DNA of 18,791 bases. It comes from Lichenicola sp964248625. Lineage in GTDB: Bacteria; Pseudomonadota; Alphaproteobacteria; Acetobacterales; Acetobacteraceae. Location: NCBI GenBank assembly GCA_964248625.1, contig CAXTZG010000077.1, positions 1-18,791 of the forward strand. The letters run 5' to 3'. Every line of letters begins with the position of its first letter. The first letter of the stretch is position 1. Below are positions 6,206-12,867 of the stretch, in pieces. A program made the position numbers and the translations under genes. The notes under the pieces are model-generated. The model saw nothing but the letters and a program-made list of their open reading frames with translations, was not told the origin of the DNA and made no database searches.

Positions 6206-7182
6206 GGCGCCGCGGCGTCCGCAGCAACGGGCTCGACGCCTGGCCCGGCTACGTGGACGCGCTGTCCACGCTGCTGATGGTCATCATCTTCGTGCTGCTG
6301 GTGTTCGTGCTGGCGCAGGCGTTCCTGTCGGTGGCGCTGAACGGCCGGCAGAGCGCGCTGGAGCGGCTCAACCGAGAAATGAGCCAGCTCACCCAGCTGC
6401 TGTCGCTGGAGAAGGGCAAGAGCCACGGGCTGGAGCTGTCGCTCGCCACCCTCAAGGCGCAGCACACCACCGACGTGGCGGCGGCCGGGGCACTGTCCGC
6501 GGCCCTTGCGGTCGACACCTCCAAGCTTGCGACCGACGACAGGCTGTCCGCCGACAACCAGGCGCAGGTGACGCTGCTGAACCAGCAGCTGGCCGAGCTG
6601 CAGAAGCAGCTTGCCGCTATCGCCCAGGCGCTCGACGTGTCGCAGGCGAGCCTCAAGGACCGCGACACCAAGATCACCGACCTCGGCAACAAGCTGAACC
6701 TGGCGCTCGCCGACAAGGTCGAGGAGCTGAAGCGCTATCGCAGCGAGTTCTTCGGCCGTCTGTCCGCGCTGCTGGCCAATCGTCCGGGCATCCGGGTGGT
6801 CGGCGACCGGTTCGTGTTCCAGAGCGAGGTACTGTTCCCGCCCGGCAGCGCCGACATGTCGCCCGCCGGCCGCGACCAGATGCGCACGCTGGCCCGCACG
6901 CTGAAGCAGATCGCGGCCGAGATCCCGCCCGACGTGTCCTGGGTGCTGCGCGTCGACGGACATGCCGACCGCCAGCCGATCGCCAACAGCGCCTTTCCCA
7001 CCAACTGGGAGCTGTCGGCAGCACGCGCGATCACCGTGGTCAAGCTGCTGATCGCCGAAGGGGTGAGGCCGCAGAATCTCGCCGCCACCGCCTTTTCGCA
7101 GTTCCAGCCGCTGGACGCGGGCGCCACGCCGGATGCGTTCGCCCGCAACCGCCGCATCGAGCTTCGCCTGACCGACCGCTGA
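6202..7182 (+). CDS. MotB-like peptidoglycan-binding stator partner with OmpA domain
   Basis: 326 aa. A cytoplasmic N-terminus (RRRGVRSNGLDAW) is followed by one transmembrane helix at 17-42. Its Asp19 in GYVDALSTLLMVIIF aligns with the proton-carrying Asp of MotB and ExbD. Residues 45-175 are a long Leu/Gln/Lys-rich coiled coil in the periplasm. Residues 180-326 are an OmpA/MotB domain with canonical wall-binding signatures: VDGHADRQPI around 252-261 and NWELSAARA around 270-278, ending RNRRIELRL. It should pair with the preceding MotA-like channel to couple proton flow to movement against the cell wall. The coiled coil makes the linker longer than in flagellar MotB. The next gene is convergent, so the operon ends here. 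Confidence 0.87.
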   Translation: MRRRGVRSNGLDAWPGYVDALSTLLMVIIFVLLVFVLAQAFLSVALNGRQSALERLNREMSQLTQLLSLEKGKSHGLELSLATLKAQHTTDVAAAGALSAALAVDTSKLATDDRLSADNQAQVTLLNQQLAELQKQLAAIAQALDVSQASLKDRDTKITDLGNKLNLALADKVEELKRYRSEFFGRLSALLANRPGIRVVGDRFVFQSEVLFPPGSADMSPAGRDQMRTLARTLKQIAAEIPPDVSWVLRVDGHADRQPIANSAFPTNWELSAARAITVVKLLIAEGVRPQNLAATAFSQFQPLDAGATPDAFARNRRIELRLTDR

Positions 7183-7191
7183 ACCGCGGCC

Positions 7192-7800
7192 TCAGGTCGG
7201 CTCGCCCAGCATCGCGCGATGCAGATGCACCAGGCGGGCGGCGCCGCCTGCAATCATCGGGTCGAGCTGCAGCACGCGCTCCCAGGCCTCGTAGGCCTGC
7301 CTGGGCTGGCTGCGATGCTCCTCGATCTCGCTCAGCGCGGTCCAGGACAGGATGTCGGTGGGATCGCGGCTCAGCGCGCCGCCGAGGTCGGTGACCGCGG
7401 CGTCCAGGTCGCCCTGCATCGCCTGCGCCGCCGCCCGCTCGCGCCAGAGCGGCCCCTGATCCGGCTGCAGCTCGATCGCGTCGCTCATGTCCTCGACCGC
7501 TTCCCGCCGCTGCCCGCCGGCGAGCTCGCGCTGACCGCGGCTGAGCATCAGCCGCGCCGTGGGCGACAGACGCGCGATACGCCGCGCTTCCAGCCGCATC
7601 GCGATGAGCCGGGCATGATCGGCATCGGACGCGCGCAACAGCAGCGCGTCGAGTGCCGCGATCGTCTGGTCGGCGGCCGGCCTCGGGTCGGTTGCCGGGC
7701 CCGACCGGGCGACCGACGGGACCGGCAGGCCCAGCACGGTCAGCAGCGTCAGCGCCGCGAGCGCCCGCGCCGTGATCCGCACATGAAGGCCCGGGCGCAC
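7192..7800 (-). CDS. Exported tetratricopeptide-repeat protein
   Basis: Read from GTG 7800 the product is 202 aa and starts with a signal peptide (RPGLHVRITARALAALTLL, to about residue 31, PSVARSG). A shorter in-frame GTG at 7782 gives VRITARALAAL and an equally good signal. Neither has a clear ribosome-binding site. The longer in-frame reading up to 8025 is rejected because it overlaps rpmJ in another frame. After a helical region, about three TPR units follow: LSRGQRELAGGQRREAVEDM, LWRERAAAQAMQGDLDAAVT and SWTALSEIEEHRSQPRQAYE. TPRs are protein-interaction scaffolds; partner and function are unknown. It lies convergent with the MotB-like gene and 29 bases after rpmJ on the same strand. Confidence 0.75.
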   Translation of the reverse strand: MRPGLHVRITARALAALTLLTVLGLPVPSVARSGPATDPRPAADQTIAALDALLLRASDADHARLIAMRLEARRIARLSPTARLMLSRGQRELAGGQRREAVEDMSDAIELQPDQGPLWRERAAAQAMQGDLDAAVTDLGGALSRDPTDILSWTALSEIEEHRSQPRQAYEAWERVLQLDPMIAGGAARLVHLHRAMLGEPT

Positions 7801-7851
7801 CTGCTTGGATGCCCGGGCCGCCGTCGCACTCAGCCCTGACGGGCCTTCATG
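7782..7851. repeat. Two mutually exclusive inverted repeats at the rpmJ / TPR-gene junction
   Basis: GGCCCGGGC (7788-7796) pairs perfectly with GCCCGGGCC (7811-7819) around 14 bases. CATGAAGGCCCG (7782-7793) pairs perfectly with CGGGCCTTCATG (7840-7851), which is the end of the rpmJ coding region. The two stems share 7788-7793, so only one can form. The GTG at 7800 lies in the first loop and the GTG at 7782 at the base of the second stem. Could be an rpmJ terminator or an attenuator-like switch. No U tract is seen. Confidence 0.5.
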
Positions 7852-7955
7852 CGCGGGTTCTTCTTGTTGATGACATAGACCTTGCCGTGGCGGCGGACGA
7901 CGCGACAATCCTTGTCGCGCACCTTGGCGGACTTCAGGCTGTTTCTGATCTTCAT
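7830..7955 (-). CDS. rpmJ: 50S ribosomal protein L36
   Basis: A 41-aa reading from ATG 7955 starts MKIRNSLKSAKVRDKDCRVV and ends NKKNPRMKARQG. This is the alternative, zinc-free type of L36, resembling E. coli YkgM, with a single Cys (17) instead of four zinc ligands. This form is usual in alphaproteobacteria. L36 is the last-joining small protein of the large ribosomal subunit near the peptidyl-transferase region. GAAGG lies about 8 bases before the start and a good promoter lies further up. The gene stands away from the main ribosomal-protein operons. Identification is firm despite its size. Confidence 0.95.
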   Translation of the reverse strand: MKIRNSLKSAKVRDKDCRVVRRHGKVYVINKKNPRMKARQG

Positions 7956-7996
7956 GGTCTGACCTTCGCCAGCGGCTGGTTACCGCAAAGAGGCGC

Positions 7997-8025
7997 CGAA
8001 TAGAGCCGCGTCCGCCGGGTGTCAA
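7997..8025 (-). promoter_or_regulatory. Candidate sigma70-type promoter of rpmJ
   Basis: On the minus strand a perfect TTGACA (8025-8020), exactly 17 bases, then TATTCG (8002-7997). Predicted start near 7990 leaves a leader of about 35 nt with a GAAGG ribosome-binding site before ATG 7955. Confidence 0.55.
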
Positions 8026-8113
8026 TGACGCGGCCAGTGGCGCGTCCGGGCGGATTAACCTCGCGGTAGGGGGGCGCTGTCATGCTTGTGGTCACGCAGC
8101 CAGCGGGACCGAG

Positions 8114-10465
8114 ATGCCATTCTTCAACCGACACCGCAGTCCGACCTGGATCCGACGGCGCGACCAGGTCCGCCAGCGCGCCCTGCTGGCATTGACGCGC
8201 TCATGGTCGGCGATCTGCCCGTTCGCGGTCATGATCCCGCTGGTGATCGATCTGGTGCGGGTTCGCGCCGATTTCCGCACGCAGACCGCCTTTCTGGCCC
8301 TCGTCGTGGTGCATGTCTGCTTCGCCTGGATCGGCCTGCGCGTCCTGCGCCACGATGTCCTGTCGCCGTCCCGGCTTCGGCTCGTCTACATGGCGTCGGT
8401 GGCGGGATCGGGGATGTTCGGCCTGCTCTGGATCGCCCTGACGCTCATCATCACCGACCGGCCGCTGCAGGGCTTCCTGGTGCCGATCCTGATCTATGGC
8501 GGCCTGCTGATCGCACCCTGCCGGGCCGGCGCGCTGCTCTATACGCTGGTGGTGACGATCGGCGACATCGTCTGGATGCCGAGCCTGCCGGGCTCGGACC
8601 ACAGGTTCCAGGTGCTGGCCGCCATCTACGGCCTGACCGCCGCAGCGATGATCGTCTGGCAGAACGCGGAGTTCGTGCGCAGGGTCCGCAACGAGATGGA
8701 CCTGGAGGAGAAGAGCGAGATCATCGGCATCCTGCTGCACGATTTCGAGGAGCAGGGCTCGGACTGGCTGTGGGAGACCGATGCGGATCTGCATCTGCGA
8801 GCGCCGTCCGAGCGCCTGCTCAACATTCTCGGCTGCGCGCGCACGGCCATCGTCAACCTGTCGCTGCGTCGCTGGATCGGCGCGCGGCTCCGGCTCGCGG
8901 GCGCGAGCCACGACGGCTTCGCCACCCTGAATGCCTGCATCGAAGCCCGGCTGCCGTTCCGCGGGGTTCGCATCCCGATCGGCGCCGGCGACCAGGAACG
9001 CTGGCTGCTGCTGACCGGCAAGCCGGTGCTCAACCCCGACGGCTCGTTCCGCGGCTATCGCGGCGTCGGCTCGGACATCACCGCCGCCCGCCAGTCCGAG
9101 CAGCGGGTCGCCTGGCTGGCGCGCCACGACAGCCTCACCCGCCTGCCCAATCGCGCCCATTTCCATGAATCTCTGGAGCAGGCCTGCGGGGCGCAGGTCA
9201 GGACCGGTCAGTCGCTGGCGCTGCTCTGTCTGGATCTCGACGGCTTCAAGGCGGTCAACGACACGCTGGGCCATCTCGCCGGCGACATGCTGCTGGCGCA
9301 GGTCGCAGACCGGCTGCGCGGCTGCATCCGCGGCCGCGACCTGATCGGCCGGCTCGGCGGCGACGAGTTCGCGCTTCTGCTGCATGACGCCGATCGTCCC
9401 GGTGCGGAGACGCTGGCGCGCAGGCTCATGGACCGGATCGCCGAGCCCTACGAGATCGACGGCCTGTCGGTCGGCATCGGCGTCAGCATCGGCATCATGC
9501 TGTCGCCCGACGAGAACGCGGAGATCCGGGTGACCGAGGCGCGCGAGCTGCTGAAGGGCGCCGATCTGGCCATGTATCGCGCCAAGCAGGACGGGCGCGG
9601 CACGATCCGGGTGTTCAACGCCTCCATGCACGACAATGTGGAGCAGCGGCTGATGCTGCGCGCCGACCTGCGTCACGCGATCAGCCGCGACCAGCTTCTG
9701 CTGCACTTCCAGCCGATCATGGACGGGGTGACCGGGCGGGTGATCGCCGCCGAGGCGCTGGTGCGCTGGATGCATCCGACTCGCGGCCTGATCCCGCCGG
9801 CCGATTTCATTCCGATCGCGGAGGATTGCGGGCTGATCGGCAAGCTCGGGGCGTGGGTGCTCGATCGCGCCTGCCGTGAGGCGGCCCGCTGGGAGAACGG
9901 GATCGGCGTGTCGGTCAACCTGTCGCCGATCCAGCTGCGCGACCCGTCGCTCTGCGGCATCGTCGATGACGCGCTGACGGAAAGCGGCCTGCCGCCGGAG
10001 CGGCTCGAGCTCGAGATCACCGAGTCTCTGCTGCTGGACCCCAACCCGACGGTGCGCGAAACGCTGGAACGGCTGAAGCGGCGCGGCGTCCGGATCGCGC
10101 TGGACGATTTCGGCACCGGCTTCTCCTCGCTGAGCTATCTGCGCACCTTCCCCGTCGACACCCTCAAGATCGACCGCTCCTTCGTCCGCGACCTGGGCAG
10201 CGACCTCGAAGCCGACATGATCGTCCAGGCGATCACCGGCATGGCCAACGGGCTTGGCATCACCATCACCGCCGAGGGCGTGGAAACGGCGGACCAGGCC
10301 GCCCGCCTGCGCGCCAGCGGCTGCACGCAGTTCCAGGGCTTCTTCTACAGCCGTCCCTGCAACGCCGACGCGGTCCGGCACTTCATCGCCGCCCAGAACG
10401 CGCCCGCTTTCGACGCGGCGCCGGCGCCGGAGCTGGAGGAGCCCGTGCTGGCGCTTTCCGCCTGA
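8114..10465 (+). CDS. Membrane PAS-GGDEF-EAL cyclic-di-GMP cyclase/phosphodiesterase
   Basis: 783 aa. Six predicted membrane helices fill residues about 30-195. A PAS-type sensor follows (about 212-340, DWLWETDADLHLR to GVGSDITAARQSE), then GGDEF (about 350-500) and EAL (about 515-765). The cyclase site is intact as GGDEF at 415-419. A product-inhibition site RGRD sits exactly five residues upstream. The phosphodiesterase site is intact: EALVRW at 547-552, then NLSPIQLR, ELEITES, DDFGTGFSSLSYL, LKIDRSF and EGVET. The protein could therefore both make and break c-di-GMP; net direction cannot be read from sequence. The membrane part is not a MASE or MHYT domain I recognise. GGGA precedes the ATG. 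It stands alone, divergent from rpmJ, and no c-di-GMP effector is near. Confidence 0.95.
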   Translation: MPFFNRHRSPTWIRRRDQVRQRALLALTRSWSAICPFAVMIPLVIDLVRVRADFRTQTAFLALVVVHVCFAWIGLRVLRHDVLSPSRLRLVYMASVAGSGMFGLLWIALTLIITDRPLQGFLVPILIYGGLLIAPCRAGALLYTLVVTIGDIVWMPSLPGSDHRFQVLAAIYGLTAAAMIVWQNAEFVRRVRNEMDLEEKSEIIGILLHDFEEQGSDWLWETDADLHLRAPSERLLNILGCARTAIVNLSLRRWIGARLRLAGASHDGFATLNACIEARLPFRGVRIPIGAGDQERWLLLTGKPVLNPDGSFRGYRGVGSDITAARQSEQRVAWLARHDSLTRLPNRAHFHESLEQACGAQVRTGQSLALLCLDLDGFKAVNDTLGHLAGDMLLAQVADRLRGCIRGRDLIGRLGGDEFALLLHDADRPGAETLARRLMDRIAEPYEIDGLSVGIGVSIGIMLSPDENAEIRVTEARELLKGADLAMYRAKQDGRGTIRVFNASMHDNVEQRLMLRADLRHAISRDQLLLHFQPIMDGVTGRVIAAEALVRWMHPTRGLIPPADFIPIAEDCGLIGKLGAWVLDRACREAARWENGIGVSVNLSPIQLRDPSLCGIVDDALTESGLPPERLELEITESLLLDPNPTVRETLERLKRRGVRIALDDFGTGFSSLSYLRTFPVDTLKIDRSFVRDLGSDLEADMIVQAITGMANGLGITITAEGVETADQAARLRASGCTQFQGFFYSRPCNADAVRHFIAAQNAPAFDAAPAPELEEPVLALSA

Positions 10466-10580
10466 TCGGCTGCGACGGCCGGCGGAGACAGCCGGTGGTC
10501 AGGCGGGTCGGTCGGCGTCCAGCCTCCGGTGATTAATCGGTGGAACATAATGCCGCGCTGCACCATATGGTCTCCGTTGC

Positions 10581-10609
10581 CGGGCCGGCTCGCAATGCGG
10601 GCCGGCCCG
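10581..10609. repeat. Strong hairpin in the ahpC leader
   Basis: CGGGCCGGC (10581-10589) pairs perfectly with GCCGGCCCG (10601-10609), and inside the loop CGC pairs with GCG around AAT. It ends 33 bases before the ahpC ATG. It may end transcription of the upstream gene or act as a leader structure of ahpC. No T run follows. The rest of 10466-10642 holds a possible -10 (CATAAT, 10546-10551) without a good -35. Confidence 0.5.
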
Positions 10610-10642
10610 CGCGTTCTGATCCCTGCTGATCTGGAGAATTCC

Positions 10643-11194
10643 ATGCTGACCGTCGGCGACAGGTTTCCGTCATTCAAGCTCACTGCCGTGAAGGGCGGTC
10701 CGAAGGGCCTCGACATGAAGAGCGCCTTCACCGAGATCACCGACAAGACCGACGAAGGCAAGTGGAAGCTCGTCTTCTTCTGGCCCAAGGACTTCACCTT
10801 CGTCTGCCCGACCGAGATCGTCGCCTTCGGCAAGCTCGCGGACGACTTCGCCGACCGCGACACGGTGGTCTACGGCGTTTCCACCGACAGCGAGTTCGTG
10901 CACATGAACTGGCGCATCCATCACGACGATCTCCGGACCCTCGAGATCCCGATGCTGGCCGACATCAAGCGCGAGCTGGCCGAAAGCACCGGCGTGCTGG
11001 CCCGCGACGAGGGCGTCGCCCTGCGCGCGACCTTCCTGATCGATCCGGACGGCATCATCCGCTATGCCGCCGTGAACGACCTGTCGGTCGGCCGCAACCC
11101 GCAGGAGGTGATGCGGGTGCTCGATGCGCTGCAAAGCGACGAGCTGTGCCCCTGCAACTGGAACAAGGGCGACGAGGTCCTCAACGCCGCCTGA
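10643..11194 (+). CDS. ahpC: Alkyl hydroperoxide reductase subunit C, peroxiredoxin (mycobacterial type)
   Basis: 183 aa from ATG 10643, which follows GGAG about 8 bases upstream; a longer reading from GTG 10529 crosses the leader hairpin and lacks family homology. Peroxidatic Cys55 sits in FTFVCPTEI. The C-terminus has two cysteines in ELCPCNWNKGD (Cys169, Cys171), matching the three-cysteine arrangement of Mycobacterium tuberculosis AhpC (Cys61, Cys174, Cys176) rather than the enteric AhpC that uses AhpF. It reduces hydrogen peroxide, organic peroxides and peroxynitrite in the cytoplasm. The ahpD gene follows 70 bases downstream and probably supplies its electrons. No clear OxyR site was recognised. 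Confidence 0.95.
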   Translation: MLTVGDRFPSFKLTAVKGGPKGLDMKSAFTEITDKTDEGKWKLVFFWPKDFTFVCPTEIVAFGKLADDFADRDTVVYGVSTDSEFVHMNWRIHHDDLRTLEIPMLADIKRELAESTGVLARDEGVALRATFLIDPDGIIRYAAVNDLSVGRNPQEVMRVLDALQSDELCPCNWNKGDEVLNAA

Positions 11195-11264
11195 TCCAGA
11201 TCGCCGGCCATCGTTCGAGATGGCCGGCCCCGTCAGCACCGACCCGCGCTTCCAGGATGTCCAG

Positions 11265-11819
11265 ATGTCGATCGACACGCTCAAGCAGCGCATTCCAGAC
11301 TATGCCAAGGATCTGAAGCTCAATCTCGGCTCGCTGGCCAACGAGACGCTGCTGAGCCCGCAGCAGCTCGCCGGCACCTTCATCGCCTCGGCACTTGCTT
11401 CGCGCAACGCGCTGGTCATCGAGTCGATCACCGCCGAGTTCGGGCCCAGGCTGAGCCCGGAGGCGCTGATCGCAGCCAAGTCCGCCGCCGCGATCATGGG
11501 CATGAACAACATCTATTACCGCTTCGTGCATCTGGCCGGCGGCGACTACGCCAACCTGCCGGCGCGCCTGCGCATGAACGTCATCGCCAGGCCCGGCGTC
11601 GACAAGGTCGATTTCGAGCTGTGGTCGCTGGCGGTGTCGGCAATCAACGGCTGCGGGATGTGCATCGAGAGCCACGAGAAAACCGTGCGGAGCCATGGCC
11701 TGACCACCGAGCAGGTGCAGGCGGCGGTGCGGATCGCATCCGTGGTGCATGCCGTCGCCGCGGCGATCGAGGGCGAGGACGCGCTCGCCATCCTGGCGAC
11801 GACGGCCGAGGCCGCCTGA
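11265..11819 (+). CDS. ahpD: Alkylhydroperoxidase AhpD, CxxC reductant of AhpC
   Basis: 184 aa from ATG 11265 (MSIDTLKQRIPDYAKDLKLN), preceded by AGGA 7 bases upstream. An in-frame ATG at 11220 has no ribosome-binding site. With the 11265 start the catalytic residues fall at Glu118, Cys130, Cys133 and His137, the same numbers as in M. tuberculosis AhpD, which supports the choice. The motif reads INGCGMCIESHE; position 132 is Met where the mycobacterial protein has His. AhpD accepts electrons through a lipoamide system and reduces AhpC; in mycobacteria the donors are dihydrolipoamide acyltransferase and Lpd. The gene ends 16 bases from a convergent gene. Confidence 0.94.
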   Translation: MSIDTLKQRIPDYAKDLKLNLGSLANETLLSPQQLAGTFIASALASRNALVIESITAEFGPRLSPEALIAAKSAAAIMGMNNIYYRFVHLAGGDYANLPARLRMNVIARPGVDKVDFELWSLAVSAINGCGMCIESHEKTVRSHGLTTEQVQAAVRIASVVHAVAAAIEGEDALAILATTAEAA

Positions 11820-11835
11820 ACCTGGCTGCCTGAGC

Positions 11836-12867
11836 CTACCGGCTCGGCACCGGCGCGCCGGCCGGAGCGGCCGCGACCGGCTCCGGTGGCGAAAGGCCCG
11901 GCTTTGGCGCGGCAGTGTCCGGCGGCGTTCTGGCGACCGGCCGGCTGCGCACCACGGCGGCGTAGATCATCTCGTGCGGATACGAGACCCAGACGCGGTG
12001 GTGACGCAGGAAGTCGGCGCCAAGCAGCGTGTGCCCGCCTGTATCGGCGACGTTCAGGAACGCCGGGCCGAAATGCTCCGGTCCGATCGCGATCGAGTCG
12101 AACCGGTGCAGGTGGCCGACCACCGGCGCGCCATCCACCCCGTGCGAGACGGTCCGGCGATCGGAAACCGTGGTCGCCGTCGTGGCGCCGGCTGCCGCAC
12201 CGTCGTCGCTGTCGAGCACCGTGGCGCCGGCGCCGCTGTCGAGCTGAGCATTGATCGGCCTGCCGTTGACGATGATGTCGAAGCGGATCTCGGTCTCGTT
12301 GGTTAACCGGAACGGCTGCTCAAAGAACGGCCCGGCCCAGGGCCGGAAGTGATCGCCACAGTGCTGCTCGGTATACAGGGCCAGCCGGTGCGACGGCAGA
12401 TCGAACTCGACATTGTAGTTGACCAGGAAGTCGGCGCCGAACAGCCCGACCACCGGCAGCCCGTCGACGGTGCCCCCAAAGCGGCCGACCGCCATGAAAC
12501 TGATGTCGCGGGCGACCGTGTTGCCCAGCGACAGCCGCCTGACCTGCACGTCGCCGGCGAAGGTGCTGCCGCCGATCCCGGTCACCAGATAGTGGTTGTC
12601 CAGGCTGACGGGCAGCTGCAGCCCATCGGCCTCGCGCTGACCGATCGCCGATGCGCGGGCGCCGGTATCGACGATGAAGGCGACCGGCACGTCGTTGATG
12701 GCGGCGCGCACGATCGGAACCCCGCGATCATTCAGCACCGGCAGGTCGGCCACCTGCCGCATCACGCAGCCGGTCGGGCCATCGGGGGCAGCGCAACCGG
12801 CCAGCGACGCGAGCAGCAACAGCCGGACCAGCGACAGGCCCTGGCAGCCCCGCCCATCGTCAGCCAT
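11836..12867 (-). CDS. Lipoprotein with two retropepsin-like aspartyl protease repeats
   Basis: 343 aa from ATG 12867. A lipoprotein signal ends in the lipobox LAGC with Cys25 (LSLVRLLLLASLAGCAAP), so the protein should be membrane-anchored outside the cytoplasm. Two homologous halves follow. The first has AFIVDTGARAS (Asp67-Thr-Gly) and later GLFGADFL (about 142-149). The second has AQLDSGAGATVL (Asp210-Ser-Gly) and later LLGADFL. Each half carries the D[TS]G active-site triad and the hydrophobic-Gly element of retropepsins. One chain could therefore form a pepsin-like two-domain enzyme. The C-terminus is Pro/Ala-rich. The start overlaps the end of thiD by 8 bases, so it is the last gene of that minus-strand run. 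Substrate unknown; the family is often annotated only as 'aspartyl protease family protein'. Confidence 0.85.
   Translation of the reverse strand: MADDGRGCQGLSLVRLLLLASLAGCAAPDGPTGCVMRQVADLPVLNDRGVPIVRAAINDVPVAFIVDTGARASAIGQREADGLQLPVSLDNHYLVTGIGGSTFAGDVQVRRLSLGNTVARDISFMAVGRFGGTVDGLPVVGLFGADFLVNYNVEFDLPSHRLALYTEQHCGDHFRPWAGPFFEQPFRLTNETEIRFDIIVNGRPINAQLDSGAGATVLDSDDGAAAGATTATTVSDRRTVSHGVDGAPVVGHLHRFDSIAIGPEHFGPAFLNVADTGGHTLLGADFLRHHRVWVSYPHEMIYAAVVRSRPVARTPPDTAAPKPGLSPPEPVAAAPAGAPVPSR

Noticed and set aside
4221..7182. Zorya anti-phage system
   Set aside because: The MotA/MotB-like pair resembles ZorA/ZorB in layout, but no ZorC, ZorD helicase or ZorE nuclease is present and the next gene is a convergent TPR protein.
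4221..7182. Tol-Pal or flagellar stator operon
   Set aside because: No TolR, TolA, TolB, Pal or flagellar genes are in the window. The MotB-like protein has a long coiled coil unlike Pal or TolR.
7192..8025. Long form of the TPR protein (277 aa)
   Set aside because: Its first ~75 residues lie over rpmJ in another frame and over the rpmJ promoter. The signal peptide starts at GTG 7800 or 7782.
8201..10381. A 726-residue open frame antisense to the GGDEF-EAL gene
   Set aside because: Shadow frame caused by high GC. The plus-strand product has full domain motifs, while the antisense has only low-complexity Ala/Gln/Arg/Asp composition.
10529..10642. N-terminal extension of AhpC from GTG 10529
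   Set aside because: It would translate the leader hairpin. The family N-terminus and the GGAG site both support ATG 10643.
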